A stretch of 8,930 nucleotides of DNA from Rubrivirga sp. (GCA_012269805.1 JAAXJP010000051.1:1-8930), one strand, 5' to 3'; positions 1 through 6,172 are shown, counted from the stretch's first letter. The notes: generated by a model from the sequence alone, not told the origin. Numbers and translations are program-made.

Positions 1-1051
1 CACGCCCGTCTCCGAGGTCGGAGCGTTCGGCCTGATCGGCAAGCTCCAGTCCACCCTCGCCGACGCCGCCGAGGCCCGGGACCTCGTCCAGGGGATCGGG
101 GACGACGCGGCCGTCTACCGCGTGGGCGGCGCCGGCTCCGACGGCCCGAGCCGCGTCCACGTGGTCACGACCGACGCCCTCGTCGAGGGCGTCCACTTCG
201 ACCGGACGTACGTCCCGCTGCGGGCGCTCGGGTGGAAGGCCATCGCCGTCAACGTGAGCGACGTGGCGGCGATGAACGCGCGGCCCCGGTTCGCGACGGT
301 CGCCCTGGGGCTGCCCAACAACCTGTCGGTCGAAGGCGCCGAGGCGCTCTACACGGGGATCGCGCAGGCGTGCGAGCGCTACGGCCTCGCCGTCGTCGGC
401 GGCGACGTCACGGCCTCGGCGCGCTTGACGCTGTCGGTGACGGTCGTCGGGGAGGCCGACGAGCAGGCCGTCGTGTACCGCCGCGGCGCGCAGCCCGGCG
501 ACCTCCTCTGCGTGACGGGCGACCTCGGCAGCGCCGCGGCTGGCCTCCGCGTGCTCCTCGCCGGCAAGGACGGCATGACGTCCGGCGACGGCGCGGCCGA
601 CGACCCGCCGCAGCCCGACCTCACCGAGTTCGCCTACGTCGTCGAGCGCCAGCTGATGCCGCAGGCCCGTCTCGACCGCGTCGAGGCGTGGGCCGAGGCC
701 GGCGTCCGCCCGACGTCGCTCATCGACGTCTCGGACGGGCTGGCCTCTGAGACGCATCACCTGAGCCAGGCCGGGACCGTCGGCGCGGTGATCGACGCGG
801 GGCTCCTGCCGGTCCACGTCCAGACGGCCCTCGCGGCGCAGCGGTTCGACGAGCGGGCCGAGGCGTTCGTGCTCTACGGCGGCGAGGACTACGAACTCCT
901 GTTCACGCTCCCCGAGGCCGAGGCGTCGAAGCTGTCGTCGGACACGTACGCCGTCGTCGGACAGGTCGTCGAGCCGAAAGAGGGCGTCGCGCTCCGGCTG
1001 CCCGACGGCAACCGCGTCCCGCTCGAAGCGGCCGGCTTCCGCCACGTGTAG
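1..1051 (+). CDS. thiL: Thiamine-monophosphate kinase, 5'-truncated by the window edge
   Basis: ThiL phosphorylates thiamine monophosphate with ATP to give thiamine diphosphate, the last step of cofactor synthesis in the cytoplasm. The frame is open from base 2 (349 visible residues) and begins TPVSEVGAFGLIGKL, so the true start lies upstream. A GTG at 122 would cut off the conserved GIGDDAAV (visible residues 31-38) and is not the start. Further ThiL/AIR-synthase-family motifs follow in order: DALVEGVHFD, NVSDVAAMNA, VVGGDVTA, TGDLGSAAAGL, DVSDGLASE and GGEDYELLFT. The Asp-rich GIGDD and VSD motifs bind Mg-ATP in this family. The length suits a nearly complete protein (E. coli ThiL is about 325 residues). 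The gene ends in TAG and converges on the next gene across a 57-base gap holding a palindrome. The identification is firm. Confidence 0.95.
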   Translation, partial: TPVSEVGAFGLIGKLQSTLADAAEARDLVQGIGDDAAVYRVGGAGSDGPSRVHVVTTDALVEGVHFDRTYVPLRALGWKAIAVNVSDVAAMNARPRFATVALGLPNNLSVEGAEALYTGIAQACERYGLAVVGGDVTASARLTLSVTVVGEADEQAVVYRRGAQPGDLLCVTGDLGSAAAGLRVLLAGKDGMTSGDGAADDPPQPDLTEFAYVVERQLMPQARLDRVEAWAEAGVRPTSLIDVSDGLASETHHLSQAGTVGAVIDAGLLPVHVQTALAAQRFDERAEAFVLYGGEDYELLFTLPEAEASKLSSDTYAVVGQVVEPKEGVALRLPDGNRVPLEAAGFRHV

Positions 1052-1071
1052 CGGGCCCCTGCTGAGTCGGA

Positions 1072-1102
1072 CCCCGTCGGCCTCGGCGCCGAGGCGGTGG
1101 GG
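1072..1102. terminator. Palindromic hairpin between convergent genes, possible bidirectional terminator
   Basis: The core is the perfect 16-base palindrome GCCTCGGCGCCGAGGC at 1080-1095. It is flanked by CCCC (1072-1075) and GGGG (1099-1102), which can pair as an outer stem around a small internal loop. As RNA from either strand the core gives a 6-bp stem with a GCGC loop. It lies 20 bases after the thiL stop and 6 bases before the stop of the minus-strand gene, where a shared terminator would be expected. There is no T-run on either side, so it is not a classical intrinsic terminator. The terminator role is inferred from position; the palindrome itself is directly visible. Confidence 0.45.
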
Positions 1103-1108
1103 AACGGG

Positions 1109-2185
1109 TCAGCGCGCGCCGTCCGGTGGTTCGTACTCCTCGGGGACCCGGTCGGCCAGGCGCTCGAAGGCCAAGTGGCCGGAGGCCGAGATCGCGAACG
1201 GGTCCTCTGGCGTCCCCTGGGGGTCGATGCGGGCGCGGCCGTTGAGGTGGAGCGAGGACCGCTGGACGGAGGCCGGCCGGCTCCGGCGCTCGCGGAACCA
1301 CTCGGACTCGAGGTAGGCCGCTTCCTCGGGCTCCCCGCGGTACGTCACGTCGATCCGCTCGAACCCCCGCAGCGTGCCCCACCCGTCGTCGTCTACGTCC
1401 ATGAGCCAGTCGGCCGGCGTGCGGAAGGCGGGGCGGGCGCCGTAGGCGTCCGTGCGGACGACCTCGAACGCGTAGCCGGCGTCGTCGGCGGTGCCGGCGA
1501 GGAGCGACCGGAGAAGGTGGGCGAGCGAGCCGCGGTAGGCGCGGAGGCGGGCGGCCTCCCATCGCGCGGCCTCGGAACGGTCGGCGGGCGCCAGCTCTTC
1601 GAACCGCTCGTCGCCGTCGTACCGGACGCGTGTGGCGCTGGCGCTGAACTCGTGGAGGTCGTAGGTCAGGCGGTAGCCGAGCGCGCGGTTCTCGATGACG
1701 AGCGGGGCGGCGGCCTCGGCTTGGAGCGCGCCCCACCGCACGCGGAAGTCGAGGACCTCCGGATTGAGGATCCGCGTCGAGTCGGCATTGGCGGACTCGC
1801 CGACGAGGGTTTTCTCGAACCACGCCAGCCGGCGGCGCCAGCGGTCGTCCCGCTCCGCCTCGACGGCCACGCCGCCCAGGTCGAGCGTCGTCGGCTCCAG
1901 CACGAGGGCGAGGACCTGCTCCTCGCCCGGCCCGAGGCGGACCTCCTCGGCGTCGGCTCGGTAGCCCACGAGCGAGCCGACGAGCCGGTAGGCGCCGGGC
2001 GGGACGGCCCCGATCCGGTAGCGGCCGTCGGCGTCGGCGGAGGCGCCGCGGGCGGTGCCCGAGAGGTAGACGCTCGCGCCGGGCAGCGGCGCCCCGCTCG
2101 TGTCGCGGACGGTGCCGGACACCGCGCCGGACTGGGCGCCGGCGGCGGTCGCGAGGAGGACGAGGAGGGGAAAGGCGAGGCGCAC
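1109..2185 (-). CDS. Exported carboxypeptidase-like regulatory domain protein, function unknown
   Basis: The product is 358 residues. Residues 1-17 look like a Sec signal peptide (positive start, hydrophobic core, cleavage probably after AGA before Gln18). Residues 20-105 form a carboxypeptidase-regulatory-like beta-sandwich, with GTVRDTSGAPLPGASVYLSG, then DADGRYRI and PPGAYRLVGSLVGY, the pattern found at the N-termini of many Bacteroidota outer-membrane proteins. The rest (about 115-358) is not a TonB barrel or peptidase. It carries a pattern I associate with an uncharacterised Bacteroidota family: a GES-NA element, ILNPEVLDF, PLVIENRALGY and AYRGSLAHLLRSLL. The likely location is periplasm or inner face of the outer membrane. 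The start is a GTG at 2183-2185, chosen because the signal peptide begins there; no ribosome binding site is visible. It is divergent from the lipoprotein gene to its right. The domain call is solid; the function is unknown. Confidence 0.85.
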   Translation of the reverse strand: MRLAFPLLVLLATAAGAQSGAVSGTVRDTSGAPLPGASVYLSGTARGASADADGRYRIGAVPPGAYRLVGSLVGYRADAEEVRLGPGEEQVLALVLEPTTLDLGGVAVEAERDDRWRRRLAWFEKTLVGESANADSTRILNPEVLDFRVRWGALQAEAAAPLVIENRALGYRLTYDLHEFSASATRVRYDGDERFEELAPADRSEAARWEAARLRAYRGSLAHLLRSLLAGTADDAGYAFEVVRTDAYGARPAFRTPADWLMDVDDDGWGTLRGFERIDVTYRGEPEEAAYLESEWFRERRSRPASVQRSSLHLNGRARIDPQGTPEDPFAISASGHLAFERLADRVPEEYEPPDGAR

Positions 2186-2268
2186 GCCGGAGTCAACGGA
2201 GGCCGCACGCCCGTGTCAAGGCGCGTTTGGGCGCCCAGTCGGCTGATGAATGGCTGAGGATGCGCCCA

Positions 2269-2291
2269 TCGGCCTCATGCGCGGAGGCCGA
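2269..2291. promoter_or_regulatory. 8-bp inverted repeat in the divergent intergenic region
   Basis: TCGGCCTC (2269-2276) and GAGGCCGA (2284-2291) form a perfect 8-bp stem with a 7-base loop (ATGCGCG). It sits in the 157-base gap between the divergent starts at 2185 and 2343, about 50 bases before the lipoprotein ATG. It could be a dyad operator or a leader-RNA hairpin of the plus-strand gene. Nothing identifies a ligand or regulator. In a genome this GC-rich, 8-bp dyads do arise by chance. Confidence 0.3.
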
Positions 2292-2342
2292 CCCGCCGAT
2301 GTCCCCGTTGATTGCGCTCCGACCCCTTCGACTCCCTGGCCC

Positions 2343-3119
2343 ATGTCTCGCTCCCTGACGTTCTTCACGGTCGCCGGCCTCCTCGGCTTTGCCGGCGTGG
2401 CCCTCCTCACTGGCTGCGACGCGGCCAACGGCGAGGCCGACGCACCTGCGCCGCCAGCCGTCGCCGCGTTCCAACTCGACGCCGACGCCTTCCCCGACGA
2501 CGGCGCCCGTGTGGCCTCCGGGGCCAACTTCGTCCACGCCGCCGCCCGCGTCGGCATCGTCTCGACCGTCGTCGGGCTCCACCTCGTCCTGCCGGCCGCC
2601 GCGACGGAGGCCGCCACGGCCGACGCACCGACCGTCGCGGCCGGCGTCTGGACGTGGGAGGCCACGGCGGTCGTCGCGGGGACGCCCGTCGACCTCGCGC
2701 TCGAGGGGACGCCGGAGGGCTCGTCCATCGACTGGCGCCTCGTCGTGACCGGCCCCGAGGGCGACCCGTTCACCTACTACACGGCCACGACGGGGCTCGA
2801 CGGCGAGACCGGCACGTGGCGCCTGTTCGCCCCCGACGTCGACGGGCCCGTCCTCACGGCGTCGTTCGACGTCGAGGACCTCGGCGCCCGCGAGCTCACG
2901 TTCCGCGTGCCCGACGGCCGCGACCGCGGCGGCTCGTCCGTCCGCTACGCGACCAGCGGCGACGAGCGGACGTTCGACTGGACCGACGAGCCGGCCGGCA
3001 ACCGGGCGCTCATCGTGTGGGACGAGGAGACGCGGGCGGGCTCGATCACGGCCGACGGCTACAACGGCGGCGACCGCGCTTGCTGGGACGAGAACCTTGA
3101 CGACGTCGCCTGCGACTGA
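2343..3119 (+). CDS. Putative lipoprotein of unknown function
   Basis: The product is 258 residues. An upstream ATG at 2250 is open in the same frame, but the start at 2343 is preferred because it begins MSRSLTFF and gives a standard lipoprotein signal ending in the lipobox LLTGC (residues 21-25, lipidated Cys25). The longer version would put 31 Pro-rich non-hydrophobic residues in front. The mature part is acidic, rich in Ala, Asp and Thr, with alternating hydrophobic strands typical of a beta-sandwich (for example WTWEATAVVAGTPVDLALEG and WRLVVTGPEGDPFTYYT). The tail, about 20 residues, contains GYNGGDRACWDENL and ends VACD. Its two Cys are the only ones after the lipobox and could form a disulphide. 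Likely anchored in a periplasm-facing or surface membrane leaflet. No known domain recognised. It converges on the CoA-transferase gene with a 36-base gap. Confidence 0.8.
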   Translation: MSRSLTFFTVAGLLGFAGVALLTGCDAANGEADAPAPPAVAAFQLDADAFPDDGARVASGANFVHAAARVGIVSTVVGLHLVLPAAATEAATADAPTVAAGVWTWEATAVVAGTPVDLALEGTPEGSSIDWRLVVTGPEGDPFTYYTATTGLDGETGTWRLFAPDVDGPVLTASFDVEDLGARELTFRVPDGRDRGGSSVRYATSGDERTFDWTDEPAGNRALIVWDEETRAGSITADGYNGGDRACWDENLDDVACD

Positions 3120-3125
3120 CCGGCC

Positions 3126-3153
3126 CCGCCCGCCTCGGCGCCGAGGCGCGCGG
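3126..3153. terminator. Extended palindrome between convergent genes, possible bidirectional terminator
   Basis: CGCCTCGGCGCCGAGGCG (3131-3148) is a perfect 18-base palindrome containing the same 16-mer seen at 1080-1095. After a single C-C mismatch the pairing continues with CCGC (3126-3129) against GCGG (3150-3153). The whole 28-base element is therefore an inverted repeat with one mismatch. It nearly fills the 36-base gap between the lipoprotein stop (3119) and the CoA-transferase stop (3156). A symmetric hairpin between two convergent stops suggests bidirectional termination, although neither strand has a T-tract. Confidence 0.5.
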
Positions 3154-3155
3154 TC

Positions 3156-4328
3156 TCACTCGGGGCCTAGCGCGACCGCGCCCGACGCCGCCAGCCGGGC
3201 CGCCTCGGCGGCGTCGAGGCCGAGGCCGGCCAGGACCTGCCGCGTGTCGGCGGCGAACCGGGGCGGAGGAGAGAGCGGGACCGCCGTGCCCGTCGCGACG
3301 GTGCGGACGGCCGCGTGCCCGGCCTCGTCGTCGAGGACGAGCCGGCGGGCCTCGGGGTGCTCGAACACCGTCGGCACGTCGCGGACGGCGCCGGCCGGGA
3401 CACCACGCGCGGCGAGATCCTCGAGGAGCGCGTCGCGGTCGCGGTCGGCGAGGGAGTCCGTGAGGAGCGCATCGAGCGCGTCGCGGTGGCGGACGCGCGC
3501 GGCGTTCGTTGCGAACCGCGCGTCGTCCGCCCACTCCGGGCGGCCGAGCGCCTCCGCCAGCGCCCCGAACTGGCGGTCCGTCCCGACGGCCAGCACGACG
3601 CCGCCCGCGGCCGTGGCGTAGACCGTCCCGTACGGCGCGATGTTGGGGTGTGCCGAGCCCATCCGCTGCGGCGAGACGCCGGCCGTGAGCCAGTTCGCGG
3701 CCTGGTTCGCCAGCGACGCGACCGCCGCGCCGAGCAGCGACACGCGGACGTGCGCGCCCTCGCCGGTCCGCTCGCGCCCGAGGAGCGCCACGAGCGCGGC
3801 TTCTTTGAGTTGGTGCGCTGCGAGCACGTCCACGAGGGCGACGGGCATCTTGGTCGGCGGCCCGTCCGCCGGCCCGTTGAGGAACGTGAATCCGGCCTCG
3901 GCCTGGACCACGGCGTCGTAGCCGGCCCGAGGGTCGTCCGCCCCGTAGCCGTCGACCTCGACGACGACGAGGCGCGGGTTCACCGACCGGAGGGTGTCCG
4001 CGTCGGCGCCGAGGCGGGCGGCGGCGCCGGGGCGGAACGACGACACGACCACGTCCGCCTCGGCGACGAGCCGGTGGAGGACGGCGCGGCCGTCGGGCGT
4101 CCGGAGGTCGAGCCCGACCGACGCCTTGCCCCAGTTGACGGCGCAGAAGTAGGCCGGGCGGTCGTCGTCGGGGTCCTCCGCGGCGAGGTGCCAGCGCCGG
4201 GTGACGTCGCCGCCCGGCGCCTCGACCTTCACGACGCGCGCGCCGTGCTCGGCGAAGAACATCCCGACGCTGGGGCCGGCGAGCACGCTCGCCAGCTCGA
4301 TCACCACGAGGTCCGCCAGCGGCGACAC
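3156..4328 (-). CDS. Family III CoA-transferase (CaiB/Frc/BaiF type)
   Basis: The product is 390 residues, close to the usual 380-430 of family III CoA-transferases, which move CoA between an acyl-CoA donor and a carboxylate acceptor through an aspartyl-CoA anhydride in an interlocked dimer. The N-terminus (LVVIELASVLAGPSVGMFFAEHGARVVKVE, about residues 7-36) is the classical family start. Then come FCAVNWGKASVGLDL (61-75), SSFRPGAAARLGAD (96-109), NPRLVVVEVDGYG (117-129) and PPTKMPVALVDVLAAHQL (157-174). Asp167 aligns by context with the catalytic Asp169 of formyl-CoA transferase. RTGEGAHVRVSLLGA follows. The start is a GTG at 4326-4328 whose G is also the last base of the aldo/keto reductase stop (TAGTG), so the two are probably translationally coupled. 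The frame is open further upstream, but that part only shadows the reductase. The substrate cannot be deduced. Confidence 0.92.
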   Translation of the reverse strand: MSPLADLVVIELASVLAGPSVGMFFAEHGARVVKVEAPGGDVTRRWHLAAEDPDDDRPAYFCAVNWGKASVGLDLRTPDGRAVLHRLVAEADVVVSSFRPGAAARLGADADTLRSVNPRLVVVEVDGYGADDPRAGYDAVVQAEAGFTFLNGPADGPPTKMPVALVDVLAAHQLKEAALVALLGRERTGEGAHVRVSLLGAAVASLANQAANWLTAGVSPQRMGSAHPNIAPYGTVYATAAGGVVLAVGTDRQFGALAEALGRPEWADDARFATNAARVRHRDALDALLTDSLADRDRDALLEDLAARGVPAGAVRDVPTVFEHPEARRLVLDDEAGHAAVRTVATGTAVPLSPPPRFAADTRQVLAGLGLDAAEAARLAASGAVALGPE

Positions 4329-5215
4329 TAGACGGCCTCGCGAGCGGCCGCGTCGAGCGCCTCGAACACGTCGTCCGGCATCTCGATCTCGGCCGCGGCC
4401 ACGTTCTCCTCGAGGTGCTCGACGCTCGACGTGCCCGGGATCGGGAGCATCACCGGCGACCGCTTGAGGAGCCACGCGAGGGCGACCTGGCTGTGGCTCG
4501 CGCCGAGCTGGTCGGCGGCCTCGTCGAGGATCTCGTTCTCGGAGAGCTTGCCGGCGTTGAGCGGGTACCACGGTACAAAGCCGATGCCCTCGGCCTCGCA
4601 AAAGTCGAGGACGTCCTCGCTCTTCCGCGTCCCGAGGTTGTACTCGTTCTGGACCGTCGCGACCGTCAGCCCGGCGTCCTGCGCGGCCTGGATCTCGTCG
4701 ACCGAGACCTCGGAGAGCCCGACGAGCCGGACCCAGCCCTCGTCCTGGAACTCCTTGAGCGCGGCGAACTGGGCGCCGCGGTCGACGTCGGCGTCGATCC
4801 GGTGGAGCTGGTACAGGTCGATCGTGTCGACCTTCAGCCGGCGCATCGACATCTGGACGGCCTGCTTGAGGTAGTCCGGATCGCCGAGCGGGACCCACCG
4901 GTCGGGGCCGGTCCGGAGGAGGCCGCCCTTCGTCGCGACGACGAGGCCGTCGGGGTACGGCGCGAGGGCCTCGGCGATGAGGTCCTCCGAGACGAACGGC
5001 CCGTAGCTGTCGGCCGTGTCGATAAGGTCGACGCCGAGCTCGACGGCGCGCTCGAGCACGCGGATCGACGCGTCGTGGCGCTCGGGCGCGCCCCAGATGC
5101 CCGTCCCGGTGATCCGCATGGCGCCGAAGCCGAGGCGGTGGACGCGGAGGCCGTCGCCCAGGTCGAAGGTGCCGGAGGCGTGGGCGGGGCGGTCGGAGGT
5201 GGCGGTGTACGGCAT
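4328..5215 (-). CDS. Aldo/keto reductase, YdbC/PdxI-like
   Basis: The product is a 295-residue cytosolic NAD(P)H-dependent oxidoreductase with a TIM-barrel fold. The catalytic tetrad is visible: Asp66 and Tyr71 in DTADSYG, Lys96 in VATKGG, and His138 in LYQLHRID. Several stretches resemble E. coli YdbC (PdxI), a pyridoxal reductase of B6 salvage: [12 protein letters not shown] near the N-terminus, VQNEYN in the middle, and [28 protein letters not shown] near the C-terminus. The family is substrate-promiscuous, so pyridoxal is only a candidate. The ATG at 5213-5215 has no Shine-Dalgarno sequence but is preceded by a GGACCCC direct repeat. The gene is first of a two-gene unit with the CoA-transferase and lies 144 bases downstream of the BtuF-like gene on the same strand. 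Confidence 0.92.
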   Translation of the reverse strand: MPYTATSDRPAHASGTFDLGDGLRVHRLGFGAMRITGTGIWGAPERHDASIRVLERAVELGVDLIDTADSYGPFVSEDLIAEALAPYPDGLVVATKGGLLRTGPDRWVPLGDPDYLKQAVQMSMRRLKVDTIDLYQLHRIDADVDRGAQFAALKEFQDEGWVRLVGLSEVSVDEIQAAQDAGLTVATVQNEYNLGTRKSEDVLDFCEAEGIGFVPWYPLNAGKLSENEILDEAADQLGASHSQVALAWLLKRSPVMLPIPGTSSVEHLEENVAAAEIEMPDDVFEALDAAAREAV

Positions 5216-5230
5216 GGACGGAGAGGCAAA

Positions 5231-5249
5231 GGGGTCCGAAGGGGGTCCG
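5231..5249. promoter_or_regulatory. Direct repeat upstream of the aldo/keto reductase
   Basis: GGGGTCCG occurs at 5231-5238 and again at 5242-5249, 11 bases apart start to start, or about one helical turn. On the coding (minus) strand these are two CGGACCCC boxes lying 16-34 bases before the ATG at 5215. The same-face spacing and promoter-proximal position fit a binding site for a dimeric regulator. The boxes are short and GC-rich, so chance is a real alternative. Confidence 0.3.
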
Positions 5250-5285
5250 GGTTGGATCGGCGGGGCCCGGCGCCGTTCCGTGAAT

Positions 5286-5355
5286 CGCTCGCTCCCCCGC
5301 CCGGCGAGCGTGGCCGCCTCGGCAGCACCCCGGGGCGGGCAGGACGAGCGCCCGC
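5286..5355. other. Two hairpins in the gap after the BtuF-like gene
   Basis: On the minus strand the BtuF-like stop (5360-5362) is followed by a 6-bp stem (GCCCGC 5350-5355 with GCGGGC 5335-5340, 9-base loop). A second, 7-bp stem follows (GCGAGCG 5304-5310 with CGCTCGC 5286-5292, 11-base loop). The first could help terminate the mpl unit before the aldo/keto reductase promoter, but no T-run follows. The rest of the 144-base gap shows no reading frame of note and no riboswitch I could recognise. Confidence 0.25.
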
Positions 5356-5359
5356 AGGC

Positions 5360-6172
5360 TCAGCCCGTCGACAGCCGTTGGCGAAGCCTGGCGATCGCGT
5401 CGGGGGCGCGGAGGAGCCGGCTGCCGTACCACGAGAACGGCTCGCCGTCCACGAGCTCGACGCGGGCACCCGGCGCCAGCGCCTGGACCTCCGCGACGTG
5501 CGTCGGCCCGAACGGGTACGGCTCCGACGACAGCAGGACGACGTCGGGGGCGAGCGCGGCGATCTCGGCCGCGACGAGCGCTGGGTACCGCTCCCGCCCG
5601 GCGACGGCGTTCTCGAACCCGCCCCTGCGAAGGACGTCCGCGATGATCGTGTCGTCGCCGACCGTCATCCAGGGGTCGCGCCAGATGAGGTAGAGCGCCC
5701 GGCGCGGCCCGGCTCCTTCTGCCTCGGCGCCGAGGCGGGCGAAGCCGGCGGCGATCGCTCCCGCCAGCCGGCCGGCCTCGGCGGCCCGGTCGACGAGAGC
5801 GCCCACGGACCGGACCATCCGGATCGCGCCGGCCACGTCGGGCACGTCGGTGACCCAGACCGGCGCGACCTCAGCCAGCGCCTCGACCTGCTCGCGGACG
5901 TTCTCCTCCTTGTTGGCGATGACGAGGTCCGGCGCCAACTCGCGGACGCGGTCGAGCCGCACGTTCTTCGTCCCGCCGACGATTTGCTTTCTCTCTTTCC
6001 AGCCCGCCGGGTGGACGCAGAACCGCGTCAGGCCGACCACCTCGGCGTCGAGCCCGAGGTCGGCCAGGAGCTCGGTCTGGCTCGGGACGAGCGAGACGAT
6101 CCGGCGCGGCGGGGCCGCGAGCGGGACCGGCCGGCCGAGGTCGTCGTGCGCCGGGGGCCTCCAGCCGCTCAT
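5360..6172 (-). CDS. BtuF-like helical-backbone metal/cobalamin receptor without signal peptide
   Basis: The product is 270 residues with the fold of class III periplasmic binding proteins (BtuF/TroA type). After an N-terminal strand it has PPRRIVSLVPSQTELLADLGL (about 21-41), VVGLTRFCVHP (45-55), VGGTKN (65-70) and a PDLVIANKEEN segment (81-91). A linker region and a C-terminal half with WRDPWMTVGDDTIIADVL and SSEPYPFG follow. The CVHP and WYGSR elements occur in a Bacteroidota group usually annotated as cobalamin-binding or helical backbone metal receptor. There is no signal peptide: the protein begins MSGWRPPAHDDLGRPVPL. Its ATG overlaps the preceding lipoprotein stop (ATGA, 6169-6172), which fixes the start. 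The ligand is not proven; no BtuC or BtuD gene is present here. Two local oddities are a palindrome copy in codons 146-151 and an AT-rich patch at codons 58-64. Confidence 0.85.
   Translation of the reverse strand: MSGWRPPAHDDLGRPVPLAAPPRRIVSLVPSQTELLADLGLDAEVVGLTRFCVHPAGWKERKQIVGGTKNVRLDRVRELAPDLVIANKEENVREQVEALAEVAPVWVTDVPDVAGAIRMVRSVGALVDRAAEAGRLAGAIAAGFARLGAEAEGAGPRRALYLIWRDPWMTVGDDTIIADVLRRGGFENAVAGRERYPALVAAEIAALAPDVVLLSSEPYPFGPTHVAEVQALAPGARVELVDGEPFSWYGSRLLRAPDAIARLRQRLSTG
5721..5736. repeat. Third exact copy of the 16-base palindrome, inside a coding sequence
   Basis: GCCTCGGCGCCGAGGC is identical to the cores at 1080-1095 and 3132-3147. Here it falls in the BtuF-like gene and is read on the minus strand as part of Arg146-Leu-Gly-Ala-Glu-Ala151. 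That is the stretch between the two halves of the binding fold, just before GAGPRRALYL, where the sequence looks like a tolerant loop or helix end. An intragenic exact copy argues that the element is not solely a terminator. Confidence 0.7.

Noticed and set aside
2214..2219. TTGACA on the minus strand as a -35 box for the exported-protein gene
   Set aside because: At a 17-base spacing the -10 position reads TTGACT, a poor match, and the start codon would lie almost at the transcription start. Bacteroidota promoters also differ from this consensus.
2250..2342. An earlier start for the lipoprotein gene at 2250
   Set aside because: It would place 31 polar, Pro-rich residues before a textbook lipoprotein signal peptide; the ATG at 2343 fits far better.
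4001..4020. A fourth copy of the palindrome (GTCGGCGCCGAGGC) in the CoA-transferase gene
   Set aside because: It lacks the first two bases of the 16-mer and has G for C at the end of the missing arm (only the 10-base core TCGGCGCCGA is symmetric). It encodes ARLGAD, a stretch commonly conserved as RLG-x-D in this enzyme family, so protein constraint is enough to explain it.
5216..5359. A cobalamin riboswitch in the gap next to the BtuF-like gene
   Set aside because: I could not find a B12-box-like segment on either strand, and the gap lies downstream of the receptor gene, not before it.
4329..5432. The upstream extension of the CoA-transferase frame to 5432
   Set aside because: It only mirrors the aldo/keto reductase in another frame. 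CoA-transferase homology begins at the GTG at 4328.
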